Shown piece after piece: positions 9,418 through 19,753 of a DNA stretch of 23,868 nucleotides. The translations under genes were made by a program, and so were the position numbers. The notes below the pieces were generated by a model. The model did no database searches. It was not told the origin of the DNA and saw only the letters and a program-made list of their open reading frames with translations. Position 1 is the first letter of the stretch, and the number at the start of each line of letters is the position of its first letter. The DNA is from Jimgerdemannia flammicorona (taxonomy: Eukaryota > Mucoromycota > Endogonomycetes > Endogonales > Endogonaceae), in contig RBNI01001177.1 of NCBI GenBank assembly GCA_003990745.1, forward strand, positions 1 through 23,868, in the 5' to 3' direction.

Positions 9418-9951
9418 TTTTGAAGTCACGTCGACACGTCGACCAAATTGGGAAAAAAAAAAATTCTGTGACCTTCTGTCTGTTTCTTTGCTGACTGCCT
9501 ACCCTAAGTTACAGTAGCAGATGCTCGCAACAGCTAAGACGTTAACTTCTGGACAACAGCGTTAACGTCCTGATTGCACTGTTGAAATTAATCCGGTGTG
9601 GTGTTGCGAGGGCACCGCGGTACCCATCAAGGGCAGGCCTTTACCTTAAGTCGTGGACGCGCGATGCAGCTGTAAATGGTCTTCGGCACCTAAGGCGTGA
9701 ACCTCCTTTTCTTTTGGGAAAAGGCGTTGATGCTGTAGTTACACTGTTGAATGTATCCGGTGTGGTGTCCGAACCGCAGTTCATAGTTTTGTTCAAGAAA
9801 GATAAAGGGAAGTATTGTGTTTCCTTTTACTTATTTTTTCCTTCTTCATTGAAAGGATGCTAACCAAAAGAATTTATTTTTCTGTGACCTTCTGTCCGTT
9901 TCTTTCGCTCTGGCTGCCTGAGTCGTAATCCTTCATGGGCATGCGATCGGT

Positions 9952-9982
9952 TGCGAGTTACAGTAGTAGACTCTCGCAACAG
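9952..9982. repeat. Stem-loop, repeated in most satellite units
   Basis: GTTGCGAG at 9952-9959 pairs exactly with CTCGCAAC at 9975-9982 across a 15-base loop. The same pair appears in most full units. Unit 8 has CTCGAAAC and unit 9 CTTGCAAC in the right arm, which weaken it. Unit 1 lacks the left arm. Confidence 0.7.
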
Positions 9983-10217
9983 CTAAGGCGTTAACTTCTG
10001 GACAACAACGATAACGCCCTGATTGCACTGTTGAATTAATCCGGTGTGGTGTTGCGAGGGCACCACGGTACCCATCAAGGGCAGGCCTTTACCTTAAGTC
10101 GTGGGCACGCGATGCAGCTGTAAATGGTCTTCGGCACCTAAGGCGTGAACCTCCTTTTCTTTTGGGGAAAGGCGTTGATGCTGTAGTTACACTGTTGAAT
10201 GTATCCGGTGTGGTGTC

Positions 10218-10231
10218 CGAACCGCGGTTCG
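10218..10231. repeat. 14-bp perfect palindrome, second half of satellite unit 2
   Basis: CGAACCGCGGTTCG is a perfect inverted repeat, also found at 11110-11123. It shares the ACCGCGGT core with the first-half palindrome and lies at nearly the same distance after CCGGTGTGGTGT. Several other units keep 12 bp (GAACCGCGGTTC) or a CpG-mutated form. Confidence 0.88.
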
Positions 10232-10502
10232 TAGTTTTGTTCAAGAAAGATAAGAGAAATATTGTGTGACCTTTTACTTATTTTTTCCTTCTTCATTGAA
10301 AGGTTGCTGACCAAAAGAATTTATTTTTCTGACCTTCTGTCCGTTTCTTTCGCTCTGGCTGCCTAAGTCGTAATCCTTCATGGGCGTGCGATCGGTTGCG
10401 AGTTACAGTAGCAAACTCTCGCAACAGCTAAGGCGTTAACTTCTGGACAACAACGATAACGCCCTGATTGCACTGTTGAATTAATCTGGTGTGGTGTTGC
10501 GA

Positions 10503-10518
10503 GGGTACCGCGGTACCC
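10503..10518. repeat. 16-bp perfect palindrome, first half of satellite unit 3
   Basis: GGGTACCGCGGTACCC is a perfect inverted repeat. The same perfect form recurs at 11395-11410 and 12728-12743, only in the B-type units. Other units carry one- or two-base variants such as GGGCACCGCGGTACCC. Confidence 0.9.
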
Positions 10519-13500
10519 ATCAAGGGCAGGCCTTTACCTTAAGTCATGGGCACGCGATGCAGCTGTAAATGGTCTTCGGCACCTAAGGCGTGAACCTCCT
10601 TTTTTTTTGGGAAAAGGCATTGATGCTGTAGTTACACTGTTGAATGTATCCGGTGTGGTGTCCGAACTGCGGTTCATAGTTTTGTTCAAGAAAGATAAGG
10701 GAAGTATTGTGTTTTCTTTTACTTATTTTTTCCTTCTTCATTGAAAGGCTGCTGACCAAAAGAATTTATTTTTCTTTGACCTTCTGTCCGTTTCTTTCGC
10801 TCTGGCTGCCTGAGTCGTAATCCTTCATGGGCGTGCAATCGGTTGCGAGTTACAGTAGTAGACTCTCGCAACAGCTAAGGTGTTAACTTCTGGACAACAA
10901 CGATAATGCCCTGATTGCACTGTTGAATTAATCCGGTGTGGTGTTGCGAGGGTACTGTGGTACCCATCAAGGGCAGGCCTTTACCTTAAGTCGTGGGCAC
11001 GCGATGTAGCTGTAAATGGTCTTCGGCACCTAAGGCGTGAACCTCCTTTTCTTTTGGGGAAAGGCGTTGATGCTGTAGTTATACTGTTGAATGTATCCGG
11101 TGTGGTGTCCGAACCGCGGTTCGTAGTTTTGTTCAAGAAAGATAAGGGAAGTATTGTGTGACCTTTTACTTATTTTTTCCTTCTTCATTGAAAGGTTGCT
11201 GACCAAAAGAATTTATTTTTCTGACCTTCTGTCCGTTTCTTTCGCTCTGGCTGCCTAAGTCGTAATCCTTCATGGGCATGCGATCGGTTGCGAGTTACAG
11301 TAGCAAACTCTCGCAACAGCTAAGGCGTTAACTTCTGGACAACAACGATAACGCCCTGATTGCACTGTTGAATTAATCCGGTGTGGTGTTGCGAGGGTAC
11401 CGCGGTACCCATCAAGGGCAGGCCTTTACCTTAAGTCGTGGGCGTGCGATGTAGCTGTAAATGGTCTTCGGCACCTAAGGCGTGAACCTCCTTTTCTTTT
11501 GGAAAAAGGCGTTGATGCTATAGTTACACTGTTGAATGTATCTGGTGTGGTGTCTGAACCGCGGTTCATAGTTTTGTTCAAGAAAGATAAAGGGAAGTAT
11601 TGTATTTCCTTTTACTTATTTTTTCCTTCTTCATTGAAAAGTTGCTGACCAAAAGAATTTATTTTTCTGTGACCTTCTGTCCGTTTCTTTCGCTCTGGCT
11701 GCCTAAGTCGTAATCCTTCATGGGTGTGTGATCGGTTGCGAGTTACAGTAGCAGGCTCTCGCAACAGCTAAGGCGTTAACTTCTGGACAACAACGATAAC
11801 ACCCTGATTGCACTGTTGAATTAATCCGGTGTGGTGTTGCGAGGGCACCGCGGTACGGGCAGGCCTTTACCTTAAGTTGTGGACGCGCGATGCAGCTGTA
11901 AATGGTCTTCGGCACCTAAGGCGTGAACCTCCTTTTCTTTTGGAAAAAGGCGTTGATGCTGTAGTTACACTGTTGAATGTATCCGGTGTGGTGTCCGAAC
12001 CGCAGTTCATAGTTTTGTTCAAGAAAGATAAGGGAAGTATTGTGTTTCCTTTTACTTATTTTTTCCTTCTTCATTGAAAGGCTGCTGACCAAAAGAATTT
12101 ATTTTTCTGTGACCTTCTGTCCGTTCCTTTCGCTCTGGCTGCCTAAGTCGTAATCCTTCATGGGCGTGCGATTGGTTGCGAGTTACAGTAGTAGACTCTC
12201 GCAACAGCTAAGGCGTTAACTTCTGGACAACAACGATAACGCCCTGATTGCACTGTTGAATTAATCCGGTGTGGTGTTGTGAGGGCACCGCGGTACCCAT
12301 CAAGGGCAGGCCTTTACCTTAAGTCGTGGGCGCGCGATGCAGCTGTAAATGGTCTTCGGCACCTAAGGCGTGAACCTCCTTTTCTTTTGGGGAAAGGCGT
12401 TGATGCTGTAGTTACACTGTTGAATGTATCCGGTGTGGTGTCCGAACCGCAGTTCGTAGTTTTGTTCAAGAAAGATAAGGGAAGTATTGTATTTCCTTTT
12501 ACTTATTTTTTCCTTCTTCATTGAAAGGTTGCTGACCAAAAGAATTTATTTTTCTGACCTTCTGTCCGTTTCTTTCGCTCTGGCTGCCTAAGTCGTAATC
12601 CTTCATGGGCATGCGATCGGTTGCGAGTTACAGTAGCAAACTCTCGAAACAGCTAAGGCGTTAACTTCTGGACAACAGCGATAATGCCCTGATTGCACTG
12701 TTGAATTAATCCGGTGTGGTGTTGCAAGGGTACCGCGGTACCCATCAAGGGCAGGCCTTTACCTTAAGTCGTGGGCGCGCGATGCAGCTGTAAATGGTCT
12801 TCGGCACCTAAGGCATGAACCTCCTTTTCTTTTGGAAAAAGGCGTTGATGCTGTAGTTACACTGTTGAATGTATCCGGTGTGGTGTCCGAACTGTGGTTC
12901 ATAGTTTTGTTCAAGAAAGATAAGGGAAGTATTGTGTTTCCTTTTACTTATTTTTTCCTTCTTCATTGAAAGGCTGCTGACCAAAAGAATTTATTTTTCT
13001 GTGACCTTCTGTCCGTTTCTTTCGCTCTGGCTGCCTGAGTCGTAATCCTTCATGGGCGTGCGATCGGTTGCGAGTTACAGTAGTAGACTCTTGCAACAGC
13101 TAAGGCGTTAACTTCTGGACAACAACGATAACACCCTGATTGCATTGTTGAATTAATCCGGTGTGGTGTTGCGAGGGCACCGCGGTACCCATCAAGGGCA
13201 GGCCTTTACCTTAAGTCGTGGGCGCGCGATGCAGCTGTAAATGGTCTTCGGCACCTAAGGCGTGAACCTCCTTTTCTTTTGGGAAAAGGCGTTGATGCTG
13301 TAGTTACACTGTTGAATGTATCCGGTGTGGTGTCCGAACCGCGGTTCATAGTTTTGTTCAAGAAAGATAAGGGAAGTATTGTGTTTCCTTTTACTTATTT
13401 TTTCCTTCTTCATTGAAAGGCTGCTGACCAAAAAAATTTATTTTTTTGTAACCTTCTGTCCGTTTCTTTCGCTCTGGCTGCCTAAGTCGTAATCCTTCAT

Positions 13501-13876
13501 GGGCGTGCGATCGGTTGCGAGTTACAGTAGCAGACTCTCGCAACAGCTAAGGCATTAACTTCTGGACAACAACGATAACACCCTGATTGCACTGTTGAAT
13601 TAATCCGGTGTGGTGTTGCGAGGGCACCGCGGTACCCATCAAGGGCAGGCTTTTACCTTAAGTCGTGGATGCATGATGCAGGTGTAAATGGTCTTCGGCA
13701 CCTAAGGCGTGAACCTTCTTTTCTTTTGGGAAAAGGCGTTGATGCTGTAGTTACACTGTTGAATGTATCCGGTGTGGTGTCCGAACCGCAGTTCATAGTT
13801 TTGTTCAAGTAAGACAAAGGGAAGTATTGTGTTTCCTTTTACTTATTTTATCCCTTTTTCATTGAAAGCGTGCTGA

Positions 13877-14307
13877 CACCATTGAAACCTTATGCTGCAG
13901 TAACTCCTCCCCCTCGAGCCGACGATGACTGATACGGAGGTCGCCTATACGACCAGACTGATGTCAATAGACAAATGATGCCTATAAGTTGACTAAGGCG
14001 CATCGGGAGGAGGGTTCAACGGAATGAGTTGTTGTAGCCGGCGATGCTGTAAGAAGAATCTCGGTGGGGCCGGACATGGTTGGATAATGTTTGACGTGAA
14101 GAAGCCAACTTCTCTATGAAATACGCCAACACGAACGAAACAGAATATGCACAAGACAAGGTGCCGTTGTACACTTTTATCCCCGGGTATGTTCTCCCAT
14201 CTTGGCCAATTTCCTCTTTTTCTCTCGGAACAAGCAATGCATGCTGATGGTTAACTTTTGACTCCTTGTTGACCACCCACATATATCATTTGTTACTGTT
14301 ACTCCAG
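13877..14307. other. Unassigned single-copy sequence right of the satellite
   Basis: This stretch contains CpG and is not AT-rich, so it is unlike the retroelements. A possible donor GTATGT at about 14188 and an acceptor CTCCAG at 14302-14307 would frame an intron of about 120 bp on the plus strand. Upstream frames give no recognisable protein. It may be the 5' part of the remnant at 14308. Confidence 0.3.
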
Positions 14308-14424
14308 ATATCCGATATGTGCGCTATCAGACAAGGGCTCAAGTTTCCAAGGATGTCAAAATGCTACGTAATTTCGAACAGGCATTGATGACCAACTACC
14401 AAACTACTTACAGGAGTGGGTGAC
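14308..14424 (+). pseudogene. Exon-like remnant, possibly NOC3-type nucleolar protein
   Basis: After a CTCCAG acceptor, one frame reads IRYVRYQTRAQVSKDVKM, then LRNFEQALMTNYQT, before running out. The next frame continues TYLQEW, as if a single base were missing at about 14402-14406. The pattern of basic helix, then F/YExxLLxxYQxYLQ, resembles the segment of NOC3-family ribosome-biogenesis proteins before their HEAT-like repeats. That is recalled, not searched. No matching downstream exon was found, so this is probably a fragment or a broken gene. Confidence 0.35.
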
Positions 14425-14427
14425 TCT

Positions 14428-14474
14428 TTTTGTTTTTTGTTTTTTTTTTTTTTGTTTTTTTTTTTTTTTTTTTT
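14428..14474. repeat. T-rich tract interrupted by single G residues
   Basis: About 47 bases of T with three isolated G residues sit beside GCGCAAAACG. On the minus strand this would be an A tail, but no upstream retroelement or target-site duplication is visible. Confidence 0.7.
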
Positions 14475-15241
14475 GCGCAAAACGACCCAGAATTGAGTGT
14501 GCCAATCATGTGGATACAAGGTCTCATACCTTCACTCAATTGTTTATGTGTTTGCATACTATCTAGTTTTGCCTTTGAAACCCAAGAGCGACGTTGTACC
14601 AGCAGAACCCACCCAAAGAGATGAAGCTGTCGCATGTGCGAGCTTTGACAAGCATGACGCACTTCAACTTCCATATCAATTTGATGACCGCTATCGTGTT
14701 GCGGGTGAGTGGACCGAGGTAACTACATCTCTTGTTGCATGTAATATAGAGCCCCATCGAAATTTCCCTGTCCCTAACTGCCCGATGAACTTCCATCTCA
14801 GATGTTCCCCCTCCGCTGCGACACGATTAGGGGCGGTGAAGGTGCTGAAAGTCCAAAGGGTACATTTTATAAATTTATGCCAATTAGACCACATCTGAAT
14901 TCAATAACATCAATATTGTTTTATTGGTGTATGGTACACTGGTGTTTCTTAAGATTCATAAGACAAAATATCAGCTTTTGCATTCATATCAATCTTTTAT
15001 TAATATTATCAAAAGGTTAGTTTATTAATATATTTAATATTTATAAATGATCTAATTATATATATATATTTAATTATTTATTCTTTTTTTTTCTTTTTTT
15101 TTAATTTAGTTTCACTCAAGATGGTTGTATTTTTTTTATTAGATATGAGTTAGAATTATTAAGGATAGTGAAGATTCTGAGTTTGGTTATAAATCTTTAA
15201 ATGATATAGATGGGACTTTAGTCTAAGTTCTGGAGTATAAG
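14475..15241. other. Unassigned region leading into the second LTR copy
   Basis: A plus-strand frame spans 14497-14898 (133 codons, including LPLKPKSDVVPAEPTQRDEA) without recognisable domains or intron signals, and may be chance. From about 14900 the sequence turns strongly AT-rich, with TA repeats near 15055-15070 and a pyrimidine run at 15082-15102 that ends TTTAG. No RNA gene was seen. Confidence 0.3.
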
Positions 15242-16950
15242 TGTACAATCTCTAAGCTACTGAAATTATATGCAATCTCTGAATAAATCTGGAAATTATA
15301 TGCATGATCATGAAGCTGAGTCAAACAGAAGTCACAGCACACAAAGCTGAGTCAATATAAAGTTATAGAACATAAGATTTATACAAACAGAATCTTACCA
15401 ATCAGGACCAAATGTATATATACTGAGTACTAAGATGCATTGAAACAGAGAACTAAAACAAATCAAACAAATAATCTAACTCCTGAACATATACAAACAT
15501 GACTACTGAGATCTACAACTATATCTATGCTGACATTTGGAATGCCATTATCAACTGAGCTATACCCCCTCTGCCCCTCATGAATATCCATAACCTAGCA
15601 CTCCTCTACTTTGTAGAAGCCTGATGGAATGCCCTGAACATGCTTAGCAAGGTCCACCGAATTGGACAAATCTCAAGCTCTATCAGATTGGCCACCTCCT
15701 AGAAGATATAGTCAAATATCACTATGATATAGATATTACCCAGATGTCTCAATATCAGAAACTATTGCTTGCAAATATTGAGAACTCTTCTATAAGTATA
15801 GTACTTTTATTCTCTATCTCTGAGTTACTATGGCTGAAATGATTACTACTCTTTCCTATGGTCAAATCAATGATATGATATAAGAACTCAACCACAAGTA
15901 CCTCAAATATATTCAGACCATAGATAGAACCTTCCTATACCCTGATGACTATATCCTGCAAATGTCTCAAGTTAGATACACTATAAAGGATATCTATAAT
16001 ATAATCTAATTTGACAAAGATGAAGCAGAAGACAATGATCCCTCTGATGTCAATATGACCTTGAGCCAAGGATCCCTGCCAATCTTGATCACTCTACCAA
16101 CCTTACTGATGAACTTGCAACAGTTCATAACTACCTACAAAACTTATTAGAATAATGATCACTAGTATAAATACCAACCCATGTTCACTTCTGATTACTT
16201 TAACTATAATGAAGAGACCAGAGAACACAACCTGTACCTTCAGACAACCCTCAAGATCAAACTAACAACTCTACTACCTGAGTATGAGCAACATGAACTA
16301 TAACTACTAGCTTACTACAATCTAGCAACTCATAGTGCCATAACTTATAGAAGGTATGCAGACAGTGAATCCAATGAAAGCAAAGATAATGCACTCCCCC
16401 TTCACCCACCAATGTCTTACTCAGCATATGAGACAGATGATGCTATCTTGTAGGATGGTAACAAAGTTCCAATATATTATTACCTTAGTAAACAAGAAGA
16501 ATTAACTATGAACAACTCTTCTTAGATGACTACTTCATCAGAGATGATACTATTGATGGTGATATCATTGAAGACTACTTAGACAGCATCTAAATCTATA
16601 GATAGCTTAGCAGTCATAGTATAGTTAGATTAGTCTTATATAATATGACTGTGAACTGACTCAGCAGTCAGATGATCTCTTGACATATCAGATCACACTT
16701 GTACTATGTGACTGTATTCTGACTCAGCAAAGTACTAAGTACTACATCCATATTCAGCATAGCCCAGATAGCCCCTCACTAGTATAAATACCTCCTCTCC
16801 CAAATCTCAGAATCTCAGACTTAAACAATCTGAATACAACTCCTGAGCACTTCTCTACAATATTCCTTTATACAATTATTCCTAGTATAGCAATATTATG
16901 AATAGCAAATAAACCTATTTAATAACCCACAAACTACTCTTAAGTAAATC
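15242..16950 (+). mobile_element. Long terminal repeat, copy 2 (plus strand)
   Basis: This is the reverse complement of 36-1763 over its full length. It begins TGTACAATC after a TATAAG flank also seen beside copy 3, and ends near CTTAAGTAAATC. It differs from copy 1 mainly by C/T and G/A transitions and small indels. It is followed by the same leader and Gag N-terminus found inside copy 3, so it is the 5' LTR of a second, truncated element in the opposite orientation. Confidence 0.85.
15499..16593 (+). pseudogene. Decayed reading frame inside the terminal repeat (copy 2)
   Basis: The frame starts MTTEIYNYIYADIWNAII, shows LLEDIVKYHYDIDITQMS and YPDDYILQMSQVRYTIKD, and ends YLDSI plus TAA. 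The 398-1502 copy has the same start and stop, and the frame between them is shared in long blocks. Stops within it are TAA, TAG and TGA at codons that are, or plausibly were, Gln or Arg. In place of the CKHC motif of copy 1 it has CKY followed by a stop, after a short frameshift near 15765. Amino-acid-level conservation between two decayed copies argues that this was coding sequence when the element was active. The family is not recognised. Confidence 0.65.
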
Positions 16951-17238
16951 TGCTCTCTGTTAGGTCCTACTCCTAACCATGTCATGAAATTTCCTAATTG
17001 GGTATTGTCTGTAGCGATATATCAATCCAACTAAGCTGGTCTTAGTTTCTTAAACTTCCTAAAATATGGAAAATTCTGAACATCTAAAACTAGTCCAAAA
17101 AAGAACTTTGATTGAGATGTCAATCTAATCTAGAAATCAATAAGCATAGAGGACATACTCTATATGAAATTGATCTTAACTTTAAGAAAACTCTTTCAGA
17201 ACTATGTAACAGTTACTCTAACAAGTAACTCTCTTATA
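16951..17238 (+). pseudogene. Leader and truncated Gag N-terminus after LTR copy 2
   Basis: This matches the leader and start of the Gag region near 4380-4670 (inverted). From about 17009 the frame reads SDISIQLSW, then KELWLRCQSNLEINK, then HTLYEIDL, matching the first element's LSWFQF and KELWLRCQSNLEINK. Similarity ends near AAGTAACTCTCTTATA at about 17238, where the element is truncated. Confidence 0.7.
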
Positions 17239-17669
17239 TAGAGAATAGAAGAGGAATATATATTTAAGTTTCTCTTTAAATGAGAATTTTACTCTAATAG
17301 TATAACTATATTTATCAGTAATTTTCTCCTTTTTATACTTTAACTTACTAATATTAGTACTAATAAAGACTTTTTTTTTAATAGATCTTTTTCTCTTTTT
17401 GTATTTTTTACTTTTGGACTTTCTCAATCTTTAATTATAATATAGTAGAATTAGTATTTATACTAAGCTATTCTTCTTAGAATTTCTTCAGTATAGTCTG
17501 AATTATTAACTTTTCCTTTAATTGAGATTTTGCTCTTAGTCAGACTATTTCTTATTTTGAAAATTTTAATATAATTATTTAAAATAGTTATTTCTAGTCT
17601 AATTACTAATAGAGTTATTATTTATAATTTAAAAATTATCTCAAATATATTTTAATTGAATTATATTAG
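17239..17669. other. AT-rich decayed sequence, no gene
   Basis: This stretch contains no CpG. Two related segments occur at about 17270-17300 (TTTCTCTTTAAATGAGA) and 17510-17535 (TTTCCTTTAATTGAGA), so it may hold an old duplicated repeat. A 69-codon lysine-rich minus-strand frame is a product of the composition. Confidence 0.45.
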
Positions 17670-18530
17670 TTTTTTTTTTATAGTCACTTGGACTCCATCC
17701 TTTATTAATATCCATCTATCCCATATAAATACAGTGATCCCACCCCCTATCCGATTCCCCTAGGGGGGCCCCCCCCCTCTACCCCTTCTTGATGAAAGAC
17801 CACTTTATCTAACACCATCACCACCCTTCCACCACTCTGCTCACAGATCTTTACCACCAGACCATGACGTCGGCCCCTCTGAGGACTCCAATCCACCCAC
17901 CATCCAGTCAGCATAGTCTCCTCCTCAACAAATCTGACCTCTACTACCTCTGCTAAGAGAATAAACCTCAGTGACTCTGCTCCTGCAACCTTCTCACCCA
18001 CTAGTTGTAGGACTTCCTTGGCTGACAGATCAAGTCCTAAGAAATTGGCAGAGACTGCCCATGTCAATACTGATTTATGGAAGAATGGTCATACCACCAG
18101 CTCACCAGTTCCTGCTCCCAAGGTCACCTTGTTCTTGCTATCAGATATACCAGCTACTACCTCGCCAGGAACTACTGCACCACCAGTAGTCCCACCCCAG
18201 CCACTGGCCCAGCCCCAGGAAAGCCTGTCCCAGCTGTCACACCCCCAGACCCCTGACCCCTGCTGGGTCCCTGGCCAGTCAGCTGACCAGTCACCTGATG
18301 TCCACTCCTATCAACACTATGCCCCTGCTGCCCCCTAACTGTAGGCCTAGAGACTGCCCACTTACTCTCCACCACCATGTGCCAACCATCTAATCCTGCT
18401 GCTAGTCCTTGACCTCCGACCTGCTCTCTAGCTCCACCTTAACCAGCTGCTGCTGCAAAACTCTTGGGGAGGCCCAGGCCAGGCCTCCTCCTCTCTAAGC
18501 ACTCTGAGCTTGATGAGCCTTAGGTCACCA
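17670..18530 (-). mobile_element. LINE-derived unit with ORF1-like sequence and LINE 3' tail
   Basis: The left edge is T10 (an A tail on the minus strand) followed by a 3' end matching that of the large LINE at 19994. Both read AGTCACTTGGACTCC or AGTCTCTTGGACTCC, then CTTTATTA, with AATAAA on the minus strand. Directly inside, the minus strand encodes a protein-like frame (17747-18067) including EVLQLVGEKVAGAESLRF and GWWVDWSPQRGRRHGLV. A Gly/Gln-rich part (18172-18378) lies upstream, with stops between. This is probably a LINE ORF1 region. No endonuclease or RT lies between ORF1 and the tail, so the unit looks like an ORF1-only derivative or an internally deleted LINE. Its 5' part is cut by the insertion at 18545-19750 and seems to resume at 19765. 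Confidence 0.55.
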
Positions 18531-18544
18531 TACTATGAAAACTT
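18531..18544 (+). repeat. Target-site duplication, left copy
   Basis: TACTATGAAAACTT is repeated exactly at 19751-19764, immediately after the A43 tract. It marks the insertion of the 18545-19750 segment by target-primed reverse transcription. Confidence 0.9.
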
Positions 18545-19707
18545 GAGGACTTCTTTCTCTCGAACCATACTGGTCAAAAGGTCTGGGTAGAAATTAGATC
18601 CCTACGGTGCAGAGGAAGGGGGGCCATCAGTGCCCCGAGGTTGGGTGTGCCAGAAGCAGTGAGAGAAGAGGAGTCCAATGATGTCGAGTTGCCCAAACCT
18701 CAAGACTACAGTTTTCAAGAATTCAAGAGTATTGTTGTTTCATAGGCCAGACAGTGTGATGCAGGCTCTGGGAGCCACTGGTAAGATCTCAAGGAGATGT
18801 GGAGTCTTATATCCAGTGATGTGGCCAGCTTTGTAGCGAGCATCCGATTCACTGGCATGCTCTGACAGGCTGGAGGACGTGGGTCAGGCCCTTAGGCTTT
18901 CTTTCACTTAGGGGGGGACTCTCACTGTATCCTCAAGACATAGAGGTATACTGGGTGATTTCAGAAGGGGCTCGGAGAATTTTGGAAGGTGCAGCTGGTG
19001 ATTGGCCAAGGTGGATGAGGTGATCTCAATACATGTAGTGATAGTGACTAGTAATTAGTAGATGTAGGATGGTGTAATTCAAGATGGCAGTGACAATCAG
19101 GCCAGATGATTGGCCAGGGATGGTGTGATGATCAGCAGGGAGATCAGCAGGGTGACTACTTCACTGCTTTAGTGAGGGAGGAGCTGGTAGGCCAGGTGTA
19201 TGCTGCAGGGATACTTGAGGCACTGGGGTCATGTCCAGTGGCCCTTTCGGGTAAGACTAGGTATGATGGCAGTATCACTTGAGGTGCTGGTGTCACAAAC
19301 CAGATGGTGAAGAGTTGGGCAGGGAGAGTGGCAGTCAGATGGCAGACTAATTCATTAAGTATGTAGGCTGGTGCTGAGCAGTCAAGGTGGGGTGGAGGAG
19401 TAACTTATGGTTGGAGATTTATCAGGCCTGCATGCCATTTCATTTCTCTATATTATATATATTATTTGTATGAGGGGGCCAGTTGTGGCCTAGGTGGGGC
19501 ATTGTTATTGACAGGGAGGGGGGGGTGGGAGGGGCTCTGGGCAGAGAGAACCAGGCCCTGGCCACCTTGGCTTTATCAAGGTTAGGTGTTGGATAGCCCA
19601 AGGCTACTCTTTTCAGGGCCTGACCCCACTTACTTTCTTGTCAGGTAATCTGAGGGATGTTTTCCTGCTATTTACTATGTAACTATGTTCAGAATAAATG
19701 AGTGTAG

Positions 19708-19750
<43 letters not shown>
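18545..19750 (+). mobile_element. Polyadenylated retro-insertion (retrocopy or SINE/LINE-like), 1.2 kb
   Basis: The segment is bounded by perfect 14-bp duplications and ends with AATAAA (19693-19698), then 9 bases, then A43 (19708-19750). That is the structure of a reverse-transcribed polyadenylated RNA. Its 5' end opens in a frame reading EDFFLSNHTGQKVWVEIRS and later PKPQDYSFQEFKSIVVS. Stops follow (TAG, TAA, TGA) that could derive from CAG, CAA or CGA. The rest looks like 3' UTR. The 3' end does not match the LINE tails at 17680 or 19994, so it may be a processed copy of a cellular or other element's mRNA, mobilised in trans. The source gene is not recognised. 5' truncation is likely. Confidence 0.75.

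Positions 19751-19753
<3 letters not shown>

Larger units (their letters stand above)
9464..13876. repeat. Ten-copy satellite array, unit about 446 bp
   Basis: The landmark CCGGTGTGGTGT of each unit's first half falls at 9593, 10041, 10486, 10933, 11378, 11826, 12266, 12711, 13158 and 13605. This gives spacings of 448, 445, 447, 445, 448, 440, 445, 447 and 447 bp. The first unit lacks about 37 bp and the sixth lacks 8 bp. Each unit has two related halves about 164 bp apart. Each half carries CTAAGGCGT, then CACTGTTGAA, then CCGGTGTGGTGT, then a palindrome with core ACCGCGGT. Unit types by shared variants run C-A-B-A-B-C-A-B-A-C. Frames of 80-93 codons through some units start at TTG or GTG only and are not treated as genes. 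The array separates the orphan gene from unexplained sequence on its right. Its role is unknown; centromeric, subtelomeric or spacer repeats are all possible. Confidence 0.95.

Noticed and set aside
8813..9429. Unspliced minus-strand frames of about 180 codons
   Set aside because: They read through likely introns (GTGAGT at 9018, GTATGT at 8889). The spliced model explains the region better.
9582..12524. Open frames of 81-93 codons recurring in satellite units
   Set aside because: They begin at TTG or GTG rather than ATG, differ between units by non-synonymous CpG changes, and are broken or lack starts in the other units. Nothing suggests selection for protein.
7406..13876. CRISPR-like array
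   Set aside because: The minisatellite has no unique spacers, and the satellite units are long continuous tandem copies. The context is eukaryotic.
16950..16990. tRNA primer-binding site next to the LTR
   Set aside because: I could not match the bases after the LTR end to a tRNA 3' end with confidence; decay obscures it.
18555..18575. Pol III B-box-like TCGAACC in the retro-insertion
   Set aside because: It is in antisense orientation, only a partial match, with no A box at proper spacing.
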